Shown: positions 8,416-16,555 of the stretch, in pieces | Layout of the letters: the number at the start of each line of letters is the position of its first letter | Position numbering within the stretch: the first letter of the stretch is position 1 | Origin: Pedococcus sp. 5OH_020 | GTDB lineage: Bacteria > Actinomycetota > Actinomycetes > Actinomycetales > Dermatophilaceae | DNA: 64,000 nucleotides | Assembly (NCBI RefSeq): GCF_027812955.1 | Contig: NZ_JAPYZV010000005.1 | Coordinates: forward strand, 124,001 to 188,000 | Direction of reading: 5' to 3' | Program-made: the position numbers and the translations under genes | The notes under the pieces: generated by a model | The model's database searches: none | The model's input: the letters and a program-made list of their open reading frames with translations, nothing else | Told to the model about the DNA's origin: nothing

Positions 8416-9175
8416 CCAGATCGACCGGGTGCTCGTGTGCATCCCGACCTACAACGAGCGGGAGAACCTTCCCGCCGTCGTCCGCCGAGTCCGTGCAGTG
8501 GTCCCCACCGCCGACATCCTGGTACTGGACGACAGCTCACCCGACGGAACGGGGGAGGTGGCCGACGCGCTGGCCGCCGACGACTCGCAGGTACAGGTCC
8601 TGCACCGCGCTCGCAAGGAGGGCCTGGGCAGGGCCTACCTGGCGGGCTTCCACTGGGGTCTCGCACGCGGGTACGGGGCCATCGTGGAGATGGACGCCGA
8701 CGGCTCGCACCAGCCGGAACAGCTCCCCTCGCTGCTGCAGGCCCTGCCGGACGCGGACGTGGTGATCGGCTCCCGGTGGGTGCGAGGCGGCTCGGTGGTC
8801 AACTGGCCGCTGCACCGCAAGGCGCTGTCGGTCGGCGGGAACCTCTATATCCGGGTGCTGCTCGGGATGCCGGTGCACGACGCCACGGCCGGGTTCCGCG
8901 TCTACACCGCCCAGGCTCTGCACCGCATCGGGCTGCACGACGTCGCCTCGCAGGGCTACTCGTTCCAGACAGACCTCACCCGGCGGGCCGTCGCCCTCGG
9001 AATGCGGGTGGTGGAGGTGCCGATCACGTTCGTGGAACGGGAGGTCGGTAACTCCAAGATGAGCGGGGACATCATGCGGGAGTCACTGCGCCGGATCACG
9101 GTGTGGGGAGTGCAGCACCGCGGCGAACAGCTGCGCCGGCTCAGCCGCAGGGAACCGACGTGGCACCGCGTATAG
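8408..9175 (+). CDS. ppm1: Polyprenol monophosphomannose synthase (Ppm, GT2)
   Basis: Transfers mannose from GDP-mannose to polyprenyl phosphate, giving the donor for protein O-mannosylation and lipoglycans. 255 residues with a GT-A fold: nucleotide motif VLDDSSPDGTG, DxD-like EMDADGSHQPEQ, and the C-terminal EVGNSKMSGDI signature of the DPM1 family. No transmembrane segment follows, so membrane association probably relies on Lnt or peripheral contact. Start TTG 8408 (giving LSDQIDRVLVC) is supported by AAGGGAC upstream and leads straight into the conserved domain; an in-frame alternative is not apparent. The overlap with lnt mirrors the mycobacterial fusion. Confidence 0.9.
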   Translation: MSDQIDRVLVCIPTYNERENLPAVVRRVRAVVPTADILVLDDSSPDGTGEVADALAADDSQVQVLHRARKEGLGRAYLAGFHWGLARGYGAIVEMDADGSHQPEQLPSLLQALPDADVVIGSRWVRGGSVVNWPLHRKALSVGGNLYIRVLLGMPVHDATAGFRVYTAQALHRIGLHDVASQGYSFQTDLTRRAVALGMRVVEVPITFVEREVGNSKMSGDIMRESLRRITVWGVQHRGEQLRRLSRREPTWHRV

Positions 9176-9702
9176 CCGGCCGGCCGCGGCGGCGACGACG
9201 ACGACGACCACGCTGGCTCGCTTTCGTCTTCATCGCTCTCCTGGTCGTCCCGGTCCTGGAGATTGCCGTGATCATCGCCGTCGGCAAGGTCATCGGCGGG
9301 TGGCCTACTCTGGGACTCCTGCTCCTGGAGTCCGCGCTCGGTGCCTGGCTGGTCCGCCGGGAGGGCGCGCGGGCCTGGGCGTCGCTGCGCGAGGCGCTGC
9401 GCACCGGCCGGATGCCGAGCCGGCAGCTGTCGGACGCCGCGCTGGTGCTGGTGGGGGGCACGCTGCTGCTGACGCCGGGGTTCCTCAGCGACATCGTGGG
9501 CTTCTTCTTCATCCTCCCCTTCACCAGGCCGATCGCTCGCAAGGCACTGGAGGCCGCCGTAGCCAGGAGGCTCCTCCGGGACCAGGGGCGTACGCGCCGG
9601 GGCGGCGCTGGTTCGGGCGGTGCTGGTTCGGGCGGTGCTGGTTCGGGCGGCAGGGCGCCGGGGACGACCGGCCCCGACGTCATCGAGGGGGAGGTGCTGT
9701 AG
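9160..9702 (+). CDS. fxsA: FxsA-family membrane protein
   Basis: About 180-residue integral membrane protein of the FxsA family, known in E. coli for relieving phage T7 exclusion; its cellular role is unclear. An Arg-rich N-terminus precedes helices at FVFIALLVVPVLEIAVII, a GGWPTLGLLLLESALGAW segment and LLTPGFLSDIVGFFFILP, the conserved FxsA core. The C-terminus has a Gly/Ser/Ala repeat tail encoded by a 15-bp tandem repeat (9601-9650). Start GTG 9160 has an AGGGAA ribosome site and overlaps ppm by 16 bp, consistent with an lnt-ppm-fxsA operon. Confidence 0.83.
   Translation: MAPRIAGRPRRRRRRRPRWLAFVFIALLVVPVLEIAVIIAVGKVIGGWPTLGLLLLESALGAWLVRREGARAWASLREALRTGRMPSRQLSDAALVLVGGTLLLTPGFLSDIVGFFFILPFTRPIARKALEAAVARRLLRDQGRTRRGGAGSGGAGSGGAGSGGRAPGTTGPDVIEGEVL
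9601..9650 (+). repeat. 15-bp tandem repeat in fxsA tail
   Basis: Three consecutive copies of GGCGGYGCTGGTTCG plus a partial copy, in frame, encoding GGAGS repeats. Copies two and three are identical, and copy one differs at one base. Confidence 0.85.
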
Positions 9703-9746
9703 CTGCGGCCATGCGGCTCCGTAGTCGGCTACCCGGACATGCCGAA

Positions 9747-9772
9747 GGCCGCGCCCTCAGCGGGACGCGGCC
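9747..9772. terminator. Terminator between convergent fxsA and rbpA
   Basis: GGCCGCG (9747-9753) pairs with CGCGGCC (9766-9772), and an inner CCC/GGG extends the stem around a TCAG-containing loop. It sits between the convergent stops and could act in both directions. Confidence 0.65.
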
Positions 9773-9820
9773 ACGGCGATATTGCTGGTCAGCTGGCGCC
9801 TAGGTCAGGTGGCACCTGAG

Positions 9821-10180
9821 TCAGGCCGTGCGCTTGCGACGCGGCTTCTCGCCGCGGGACTCACGCAGCAGCGTGAGCCGTTCCTCCAGGAGCTCCTCCA
9901 GCTCCGGGATGGAGCGGCGCTCGAGGAGCATGTCCCAGTGCGTGCGCTGGTGCTTGACCTGCTTCACCTCCGGCTCCGGGCCGTCGACGAGGCGTGCGTC
10001 TGCGCCGCAGCGGCACTCCCAGGTCGGGGGGATCTCTGCTTCGATCGAGAAGGGCAACTCGGTCCGGTGTCCTTGGGGGCACAGGTAAGCCGTGATCTGA
10101 CGCTCGCTGGGGACGACGTGCTCGTCCGTCTCCAGGCTGTGCGAGACCATTCGGCTGCCCCGGAGGGTGCGCTCTGCCAT
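9821..10180 (-). CDS. rbpA: RNA polymerase-binding protein RbpA
   Basis: Actinobacteria-specific factor that binds the group I/II sigma factors and RNA polymerase, stabilising open complexes. 119 residues, the usual length. The N-terminal MAERTLRGSRMVSHSLE, the core with LCPQGH and WECRCGA cysteines, and the C-terminal sigma-interaction helix (HWDMLLERRSIPELEELLEE) are all present, ending in a basic tail. A longer N-terminal frame is rejected because conservation begins at MAERTL and GGGAG lies 9 nt upstream. A disulfide-stress-type promoter is seen at 10270-10245, consistent with SigR control of rbpA in Streptomyces. Confidence 0.96.
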   Translation of the reverse strand: MAERTLRGSRMVSHSLETDEHVVPSERQITAYLCPQGHRTELPFSIEAEIPPTWECRCGADARLVDGPEPEVKQVKHQRTHWDMLLERRSIPELEELLEERLTLLRESRGEKPRRKRTA

Positions 10181-10244
10181 AGGGGTTCTCCCAACGTGCT
10201 TGGTTCCCGGCCAACTCGGGTGGGGCACGGGATTCGTCTATGAC

Positions 10245-10270
10245 AACGACAAGTACCCGTGCAATGTTCC
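10245..10270 (-). promoter_or_regulatory. SigR/SigH-type promoter of rbpA
   Basis: On the minus strand GGAACA (10270-10265) and GTT (10247-10245) are separated by 17 nt, matching the SigR/SigH consensus GGAAYA-N16-18-GTT. The leader to the rbpA ATG would be about 58 nt. Confidence 0.65.
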
Positions 10271-10300
10271 GACTAACCAGATCCGGTCATCGGTGGGCGA

Positions 10301-10316
10301 AGTGACGCAAATCACA
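10301..10316. promoter_or_regulatory. CRP/GlxR-like site upstream of rbpA
   Basis: AGTGA-CGCAAA-TCACA matches the CRP-family consensus TGTGA-N6-TCACA with one mismatch. It lies about 30 bp upstream of the rbpA -35 element, an activator-like position. Confidence 0.45.
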
Positions 10317-10328
10317 GAGCCGTGGATA

Positions 10329-10350
10329 GGCGGTGGCTCACACCACCGCC
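10329..10350 (-). terminator. Hairpin around the MFS stop codon
   Basis: Perfect 8-bp stem GGCGGTGG / CCACCGCC with a 6-nt loop that contains the stop codon of the transporter gene (10338-10340). Probably terminates that transcript before the rbpA promoter. Confidence 0.5.
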
Positions 10351-11897
10351 GGCACCTCGTTGCCGGCGTCGATCACGCCCTGACGGACGTCGACCCGACG
10401 CAGCAGCAGGTAACCCAGGAGGAAGAAGGCCATGAGCGCCACGATGGCCGGCCGGTACGAGTGGGTGAGCTGGTGCACCAGACCGAAGAGCAGCGTGCCG
10501 AACCAGGACGTCCCGCGCTCCATGGCCTGGTAGAAGGCGAAGAACTCAGCCTCCCTGCTGCGCGGTACGAGCTGGCTGAACAGCGACCGGCTGAGCGCCT
10601 GGCTCCCGCCGAGCACGATCCCGATGAGAGCGCCGAGGACGGCGAACGGCACGAAGGCCCCCGCAGGCACGAAGTAGGCGGCCACCACGATCAGCGACCA
10701 ACCCACCAGGGAGGCGAGGATCGTGCGCCATGCTCCGAACCGTCGGGCCAGCCGGCCGAAGAGCAGGGCGCCCCCGAACGCGACGAACTGGACGAGGAGC
10801 ACCAGGGAGATGAGCTGCTCGGCAGCGAAACCGAGCTGCTCGGCGCCGTAGAGGCTGCTGGACGCGATCACCGTCTGGATTCCGTCGTTGAAGAACAGGT
10901 ACGCCAGCAGGAACATGAGCGTCTGCGGATAGCCCCGCAGGTCGCGGAACGTATGGCCCAGCTGCGCGAGGCTGCCGCGCACCACTCCGGCGCCGGGGCG
11001 GTCCGCTGGCGCGGCTGCAGGGCTTCGCAGGCGCCAGAGCCCCCGCACCGGGATGACGGTGAAGAGAGCCCACCACAAGCCGGCCGAGAGCAGGCTGATG
11101 CGCACCGCCATGGTCTTGTCGACACCGACGAGGTGGGGCTTGTCGACGATCGCCAGGTTCGCCGCGAGGAGCAGCCCGCCGCCGAGGTAGCCGAGCGCCC
11201 ACCCGCGGGACGACACCTCGTCGCGGTCGTCAGGGTGCGCGATGCGGCACAGGATGGCGTCGTACACCACCAGGGAGGCACCGAGGGCGATGGTCGCCAG
11301 GACCATCATCAGCGCGCCGAACCGCCACAGGGTCCCGTGCAGGAAGAACAGCGAGCACGCGGCCACCGCACCAGCCCACGCCAGGAGTCCCAGGAGGCGA
11401 GCCGGACGCGGGGTACGGTCGGCGATCGCCCCGAGGAAGACGAGGGCCACGGCAGAGATGACGGTCGACAGCGTGATGGTGTAGGACGCCACGGACCCCG
11501 GGTCCAGCGGCGCGGTGAGCACCAGAACCAGCCCGCCGACCGCCGCGGCCGCCAGGGGCACTGCGGGACGGATCGGGAGGCGGGAGGTCCTGACGAGCTG
11601 GACGACACTGCCGACCAGCACGGCCAAGCCGACCAGTGTGACTGCCAGGGCCGCCTGCCAGAGCGCAGGAGGAAGGGACGCGGCAGCTGGCACGACGTAC
11701 AGGTCCGTCCGGCACGCCTCCCCGCTGTCCTGTCCCGGGCACGCGGCCGCCTTGGCCACCGTGGTCAGGTAGGGAGCGAAGAGAACCGTGCCCACCGTGG
11801 TCACGAACGCGGAGTTGGCCCAGTCGTACCAGTACCACGCCCTGCGCTCTTCCGGCGTGCCCCAGCGCCGATGCGAGGGCACCGCCTCAGTCGTCAT
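10338..11897 (-). CDS. MFS transporter, UMF1 (Atg22-like) family
   Basis: 519-residue polytopic membrane protein. The start AWYWYDWANSAFVTTV is the diagnostic UMF1/Atg22-family opening (YDWANSAF), and about 12 hydrophobic helices follow, interrupted by a cytoplasmic loop near residue 270. FNDGIQTV and the later GGSQALSRSLFSQLVP are also typical of the family. Substrate unknown; relatives are linked to amino-acid or metabolite efflux. The ATG is preceded by CACCCT (11909-11904) with a 6-nt spacer and no ribosome site, suggesting a leaderless message. Confidence 0.85.
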   Translation of the reverse strand: MTTEAVPSHRRWGTPEERRAWYWYDWANSAFVTTVGTVLFAPYLTTVAKAAACPGQDSGEACRTDLYVVPAAASLPPALWQAALAVTLVGLAVLVGSVVQLVRTSRLPIRPAVPLAAAAVGGLVLVLTAPLDPGSVASYTITLSTVISAVALVFLGAIADRTPRPARLLGLLAWAGAVAACSLFFLHGTLWRFGALMMVLATIALGASLVVYDAILCRIAHPDDRDEVSSRGWALGYLGGGLLLAANLAIVDKPHLVGVDKTMAVRISLLSAGLWWALFTVIPVRGLWRLRSPAAAPADRPGAGVVRGSLAQLGHTFRDLRGYPQTLMFLLAYLFFNDGIQTVIASSSLYGAEQLGFAAEQLISLVLLVQFVAFGGALLFGRLARRFGAWRTILASLVGWSLIVVAAYFVPAGAFVPFAVLGALIGIVLGGSQALSRSLFSQLVPRSREAEFFAFYQAMERGTSWFGTLLFGLVHQLTHSYRPAIVALMAFFLLGYLLLRRVDVRQGVIDAGNEVPAVV

Positions 11898-11973
11898 GCG
11901 TGAAGGGTGTCACAGTCCCGACGAGCGTAGACCGGGTGTCGTACTCAGGTGCCGGGAGGCGGCACGGCCGTAC

Positions 11974-13365
11974 CTAGCCCGCGAACTCCCAGTGCCACGG
12001 CTCCGGGAGGGCTCCCGTCGGCTCTGCCCAGTCCGGGTGGAACCAGCCGTAGAGCGGGGCGTTCTGCTTCATCCACAGATGCGCCGCACTGCCGAAGCTC
12101 TCGACCCCGCCGCACAGGTCCACCGCGCGCCCCAGACCGTGCTCGCTGGTGCCCGGCGTGGCGGCCCACTTGCCGCGGGTCGCCTTGACGGCCACCTGCT
12201 CGGCGAGGGAGCGGTAGGAGTCCGTGACGCACAGAGGCTGTCCGGTGTCCTTCTCGTACGCCAGGCTCATGGCGTTGAAGGCCGCCGAGGGGGCGGGTCG
12301 AAGACTGGCTCCCGGAGCGCCGTACAGCGGGCACAGAGCGGACACCGGAATCTGGCCGTTCGGGTACTCGCCCTCGTCGGTGCTGCAGGCCTTGACCGAC
12401 CCGTCCTGGTGGATGCCGGGGATCTTCGCCGCTGTGAGCAGGCGCTCGGACACGTCCATCGCCTTGGGGTCACCGCTGCCGAGCAGCAAGCCGGCCACGG
12501 GGCCGGCCTTCGCGACCTGCTCCGTGTGCAGCTTGCGGGTGGCGTCGAGCTGGGCCTGCTGCTCCTTGACGACGACATCCAGCTGCTTCTTGGCTTCCGC
12601 GGCCTTGGCGGCGGCCTCGCTCGCCTTCGTGCTCGCCTCCACAGCCTGCGCCGCAACGTCCCGCTGCAGCTGCGTCTGGTTCTCCACCCGCTTGAAGGCC
12701 GAGGTGCGCTGGTCGCTGAGGTACGACAGCTGGGCGGCTGTGTCACTGGCTTCGTTGGCGGACTTGGTCAGAACGTCCAACATGGCGCCCATGTCACCGA
12801 GCGAGCCGCCGCCACCGGCATACGCCTGGTAGGCCCACTGACCGAGGGCGCGCCGGTCCTGGCCGAGGCGCGTGCTCAGCTGCTGGAAGAGGGCGACGTC
12901 ACGGTTGGCGGTATCGCGGGCCACGCGCTCGTCATCGCGCGCCTTCGCGTAAGCCTGGAGGAGCGTGTTGGCCTGGGCCGCGAGCCGGTCGAGCTTCGCG
13001 GCTGCCGCCGCGATGCCGGCATCCGACCTCGTCAGGTCGTCGGTGAGCTGCTGCGCCGTGGCGATCTGCGCTGCCAGCTCCTCAGGGCTCAGCGTCTGCT
13101 CGCCGGCCGCCCCCGGGGTCGCGGTCGCCGGCGTGGGGGACTGGCCGGAAGGTCCGGTGCCGACGACCGACGAGCCGGTGAAGCTCGTGGACCCCGTGCT
13201 GACCGTGGCCGCTGTCCTTTTGTCGACCGTGGTTGCTCTCGTGACTGGAGTGGTCGAAGAGGCTGATGGGACCGCGCTCGACGCGTGAGCCGGGGAGGTG
13301 CCAGCCAGGACCGCGACCGCAACCACGGCGCTGGTCAGCCCAGCCTTCACCCCAAGCCAAACCAC
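11974..13365 (-). CDS. Secreted coiled-coil D,D-carboxypeptidase-like protein (M15/VanY)
   Basis: 463-residue exported protein. The signal peptide ends near AGTSPAHA; a Ser/Thr-rich linker follows (to ~95), then a long alpha-helical, coiled-coil region (95-290) rich in Ala/Lys/Glu heptads. The C-terminal peptidase M15B (VanY) domain has SYRSLAEQVA, the zinc motif SEHGLGRAVDL and the final WHWEF. It likely cleaves D-Ala from peptidoglycan stem peptides; the helical part resembles NlpC/RipA-type N-terminal regions used for localisation or autoinhibition (inference). Start GTG 13365 has GAGGAAG upstream. Confidence 0.86.
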   Translation of the reverse strand: MVWLGVKAGLTSAVVAVAVLAGTSPAHASSAVPSASSTTPVTRATTVDKRTAATVSTGSTSFTGSSVVGTGPSGQSPTPATATPGAAGEQTLSPEELAAQIATAQQLTDDLTRSDAGIAAAAAKLDRLAAQANTLLQAYAKARDDERVARDTANRDVALFQQLSTRLGQDRRALGQWAYQAYAGGGGSLGDMGAMLDVLTKSANEASDTAAQLSYLSDQRTSAFKRVENQTQLQRDVAAQAVEASTKASEAAAKAAEAKKQLDVVVKEQQAQLDATRKLHTEQVAKAGPVAGLLLGSGDPKAMDVSERLLTAAKIPGIHQDGSVKACSTDEGEYPNGQIPVSALCPLYGAPGASLRPAPSAAFNAMSLAYEKDTGQPLCVTDSYRSLAEQVAVKATRGKWAATPGTSEHGLGRAVDLCGGVESFGSAAHLWMKQNAPLYGWFHPDWAEPTGALPEPWHWEFAG

Positions 13366-13424
13366 AGTGCTTCCTCACGTCGACCAACCGCCCCCCACGG
13401 GCAGTGCTGCCTTCTCAACGCACC

Positions 13425-13967
13425 CTAACGGCCTGACGTCACGCCCGCGTTCCCTCTTTCGGCCGACCCCGCACTTTCGGCTGAGAGTGCTTTGGCCATC
13501 AGGCTGACCCGGTGTCCCTCCGGACCAAGCGTCCCGACCTCGGCGAAGCCCCGGCCCCGGTGGAATGCCAGGGACGGCTCGTTCGCCGGTTCCAGGTTCA
13601 CCTCCAGGACGAGCCTGCCTCGCCGGACCGCGGCGGCCTCGATCTCGTCATACACCGCCGAAGCCAACCCGCGCCGGCGAAAGCGGTCGTCGATGACGAT
13701 CCTGTCCAGATAGTCGAACCCGTCCCCGTACCTCTGGCTGAACCAGCGGTAGTTGACGGAGTCGTAACCAGTGCCGGGCCCGAAGACGAGTACGAAGCCT
13801 GCGGTCTGTCCCTCGTCGACGATGACGTCGGCTCGGTCGGCCCACCGGCGCAGGTCCGCCAGCCGTCCAGGGTCCAACGGGGACAGGAGCTCGACGTGCG
13901 CGGCGTTCATGGCCAGCACGGTGTCCAGGTCTGCGTCCACCATGGGACGGAGCACGCGCGAGCGCAT
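13425..13967 (-). CDS. GNAT-family N-acetyltransferase
   Basis: 180-residue single-domain GNAT protein. The acetyl-CoA motif is IDDRFRRRGLASAVYDEI (R/QxxGxG/A type), with a C-terminal LEPANEPSLAFHRGRGF strand-helix typical of the fold. The substrate cannot be read from sequence. ATG 13967 is chosen over an upstream ATG at 14006 because CACACT lies 7 nt before it and conservation begins at RVLRPMVDAD. It is a singleton between the M15 peptidase and the divergent SMP-30 gene. Confidence 0.8.
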   Translation of the reverse strand: MRSRVLRPMVDADLDTVLAMNAAHVELLSPLDPGRLADLRRWADRADVIVDEGQTAGFVLVFGPGTGYDSVNYRWFSQRYGDGFDYLDRIVIDDRFRRRGLASAVYDEIEAAAVRRGRLVLEVNLEPANEPSLAFHRGRGFAEVGTLGPEGHRVSLMAKALSAESAGSAERGNAGVTSGR

Positions 13968-14051
13968 GGGAGGAAGTGTGTCATGGCGGCCGAGGTGGGA
14001 CGTCACGGCGCGACGGCGATGACTTCGGCCGCCTTCGCCGGTCTACCTGGC

Positions 14052-14864
14052 ATGCATGAGACGACGGTGCTGCTGGACGGTCTGGTGTTCCCCGAGTCGC
14101 CCCGCTGTCGTGATGGCCGGGTCTACGTCTCCGACTGGGGGCGGCACGAGGTGGTCGCGGTGGACGCGGTGGACCCGGAGGGCCACCGGAGCGTGGTGGC
14201 GAGCGGCTCGGCGTTCCCGATGTGCATCGACTTCCTTCCCGACGGCCGGCTCCTCGTCATGGACGGCACGCTGCTGCGCGTCCAGGACGGAGACCGGCTG
14301 TCGGTGTACGCCGACCTGGGCAGCATCTCGGCCCGCAGCTTCAACGACCTGACCACCGACCGTGGCGGCACGGTCTACGTCAACAACGTGGGGTTCGACT
14401 TTCCCGGGGGTGAGCCGCGCCCCGGGCTGATCGCTGTCGTTCCACCGGAAGGCGGGGCCAGGGTGGTGGCCGGGGACATGCTCTTCCCCAACGGGATGGT
14501 GGTGCTGGGCGAACGGACCCTCGTGGTGGCCGAGTCATACGGCTCGCGGCTCACCGCGTTCACGATCGAGGCGGACGGCAGCCTGACCGGCCGGCGAGTC
14601 TGGGCGGAGCTGGACGGGGGAGCCCCCGACGGTCTCTGCCTCGGGGAGGAGGGAGCCATCTGGTATGCCGACGTCCCGCACCAGGAGTGCGCCCTCGTTG
14701 CGGAGGGTGGCGCCGTGCTCCAGCGGGTGCCGCTCGACCGGGGCGCGTTCTCTTGCGCCTACGCGGACGGCGTTCTCTATGTCGCGACGAACCGCTGGGG
14801 AGGTCCCGACAGCATCGGCCAGCAGGGACCGTCCGGTCAGCTCGTGGCCGTTCGAGTGGGCTGA
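14052..14864 (+). CDS. SMP-30/gluconolactonase/LRE-family protein
   Basis: About 270-residue six-bladed beta-propeller of the SMP-30/gluconolactonase family, which hydrolyses sugar lactones or related esters with a divalent metal. Family marks are the N-terminal GLVFPESPRC (metal Glu), SFNDLTTDRGGTVYVNN (Asn/Asp metal ligands), LFPNGMVV and APDGLCLGEEGAIWYAD. The start is uncertain: ATG 14052 begins right at the conserved domain, and ATG 14019 would add 11 residues; neither has a clear ribosome site. Confidence 0.83.
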   Translation: MHETTVLLDGLVFPESPRCRDGRVYVSDWGRHEVVAVDAVDPEGHRSVVASGSAFPMCIDFLPDGRLLVMDGTLLRVQDGDRLSVYADLGSISARSFNDLTTDRGGTVYVNNVGFDFPGGEPRPGLIAVVPPEGGARVVAGDMLFPNGMVVLGERTLVVAESYGSRLTAFTIEADGSLTGRRVWAELDGGAPDGLCLGEEGAIWYADVPHQECALVAEGGAVLQRVPLDRGAFSCAYADGVLYVATNRWGGPDSIGQQGPSGQLVAVRVG

Positions 14865-14917
14865 ACCTGCCGCCCGAACGGGTGCCTGAGGCACAGGGCA
14901 GTGCGAGGATGCGCAGC

Positions 14918-16060
14918 ATGCCCACGGCCCCCGCCCGCGACACCTTCCTCCGCTCGGACTACCTCATCGTTGTCGGCGGTGCCGCGGCGGTGGTCGCCGC
15001 GGCGGTGACGCACTACGGCGGTGCCGGAGCGGTCCTGCCCTTCGCCTGCTCCGCGGTGGCGGTCACGCTGCTCGCGTCCCTGGTGGGCAGGTCCGTGGAG
15101 CAGCTGGGGGACCGCTTCGGGCCGGGCGCCACAGGGGTCCTGCAGTCGGCCCTCGGCAACCTTCCCGAGCTGTTCATCGCCCTGTTCGCCCTCAAGGCGG
15201 GCCTCGTCGCGGTGGTGCAGGCAGCCCTGATCGGCTCCATCCTGGCGAACCTGCTCCTGGTCCTCGGTATGGCCTTCGTCGTCGGTGGCCTCAGGCACGG
15301 CACGCAGCAGCTCGACTCCGAGCGCGCCCGCCAGACCATCGTGCTGATGGTGCTCTCCGTCGCGGCCATGGTGGTGCCGTCGCTGGCGCACTACGTGCAC
15401 ACCCCCGCAGCGGCCCACGAGAAGACCCTGTCCCTCATCGTGTCGGCGGTGCTGCTGCTGCTCTTCGCCCTGACGCTGCCCGCATCCCTGCGCCGGGAGC
15501 CGCAGCGGGCCGGGGCAGGGGGGAGGGAGACCGCCGGAGACGAGCGGGCGACCGGCCGCTCCCGGAGTACCGGAGCAGGGATGGAGCAGGAGCAGCCGCG
15601 GTGGCCGCTCTGGCTCGCCGTGGCGCTCCTGGTGCTTGCCGCGGTGCTGGCGGCCTTCGTGTCGGACTGGTTCGTCGCAGCCCTCCAGCCGGCCATGCAG
15701 GCGCTGAACATCTCCCAGGCCTTCGCGGGCCTGGTGATCGTGGCGATCGCCGGGAACGCCGTCGAGAACGTCGTGGGTGTCCAGCTGGCGGCGCAGGGGC
15801 GTTCGGAGTACGCCTTCTCTGTCGTCATCAACAGCCCCCTGCAGATCGCGCTGGTCCTGGCGCCGCTGCTCGTCATCCTGTCCTCGCTCCTCGGGTTCAC
15901 CGCGCTGACCCTGGTCTTCCCACCGCTGCTCGTGGTGGCCGTCGTGATCGCGGTGGTCATCACCGCGTTCATCACGTTCGACGGCGAGTCCACGTGGATC
16001 GAGGGGGCGGCCCTCATCGCGGTGTATGCCGTGATCGCCACGTCGTTCTGGTGGGGCTGA
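14918..16060 (+). CDS. Ca2+/H+ antiporter-like protein (CaCA family, Cax)
   Basis: About 380-residue membrane exchanger with ten to eleven helices in two homologous halves. The repeat motifs are visible as SALGNLPELFIALFALKAG in the first half and GIAGNAVENVVGVQLAAQG-like IAIAGNAVENV in the second, which form the cation site in the CaCA family. The halves are joined by an Arg/Gly-rich cytoplasmic loop (about residues 185-230). It likely exports calcium in exchange for protons. ATG 14918 is favoured over ATG 14909 because GAGGAT ends 7 nt before it. Confidence 0.86.
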   Translation: MPTAPARDTFLRSDYLIVVGGAAAVVAAAVTHYGGAGAVLPFACSAVAVTLLASLVGRSVEQLGDRFGPGATGVLQSALGNLPELFIALFALKAGLVAVVQAALIGSILANLLLVLGMAFVVGGLRHGTQQLDSERARQTIVLMVLSVAAMVVPSLAHYVHTPAAAHEKTLSLIVSAVLLLLFALTLPASLRREPQRAGAGGRETAGDERATGRSRSTGAGMEQEQPRWPLWLAVALLVLAAVLAAFVSDWFVAALQPAMQALNISQAFAGLVIVAIAGNAVENVVGVQLAAQGRSEYAFSVVINSPLQIALVLAPLLVILSSLLGFTALTLVFPPLLVVAVVIAVVITAFITFDGESTWIEGAALIAVYAVIATSFWWG

Positions 16061-16101
16061 GCCGCTAGGCAACGTCGGTGGTACGTGGCACCATCGCGAA
16101 C

Positions 16102-16551
16102 GTGACCACCAATGGGAGCCCGCCACAGCGCTTGCAGGAGCTTGCGCGGCTGCGCCGCGTACGCGACCGGATGGACCGGGAGTACGCACAGCCGCTGGAC
16201 GTCGAGGCGCTCGCTCGTGGCGTACACATGTCGGCTGGGCATCTCAGCCGCCGGTTCAAGGAGGCCTACGGCGAGTCGCCGTACGGCTACCTCATGACCC
16301 GACGCATCGAACGAGCCATGGCGCTGCTGCGCCGCGGCGACCTCAGCGTGACCGAGGTGTGCTTCGCCGTCGGCTGCGCGTCGCTGGGCACGTTCAGCAG
16401 CCGCTTCACCCAGCTCGTCGGTATGCCGCCCAGCGTGTACCAGCGTCAGGCCGCAGCGCACGCGGCGGAGCTCCCGTCGTGCGTCGTGAAACAGGTGGCC
16501 AGGCCGGTCAGGAATAGAGAAGCGCGCGCCGACGAGCCGCAACTAGCCTGA
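16102..16551 (+). CDS. AraC-family transcriptional regulator (DNA-binding domain only)
   Basis: 149-residue protein consisting almost only of the AraC double helix-turn-helix: DVEALARGVHMSAGHLSRRFK and the second motif SVTEVCFAVGCASLGTFSSRF with the family PxxYQRQ end (PPSVYQRQ). There is no sensor domain, so it may be regulated by level or by a small ligand on the C-terminal tail. GTG 16102 is preferred to GTG 16078 because CACCAT (16089-16094) is followed by 7 nt. First gene of an AraC, VOC, UvrA-like set. Confidence 0.85.
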   Translation: MTTNGSPPQRLQELARLRRVRDRMDREYAQPLDVEALARGVHMSAGHLSRRFKEAYGESPYGYLMTRRIERAMALLRRGDLSVTEVCFAVGCASLGTFSSRFTQLVGMPPSVYQRQAAAHAAELPSCVVKQVARPVRNREARADEPQLA

Positions 16552-16555
16552 CCGC

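Noticed and set aside
7006-8442. 478-codon minus-strand frame opposite lnt
   Set aside because: No domain and repetitive Arg/Glu/Gly composition; a by-product of high GC at third positions of lnt.
10167-11903. 578-codon plus-strand frame opposite the MFS gene
   Set aside because: Composition is dominated by Arg, Gly, Glu and Gln, with no hydrophobic core; the minus strand is a recognisable UMF1 transporter.
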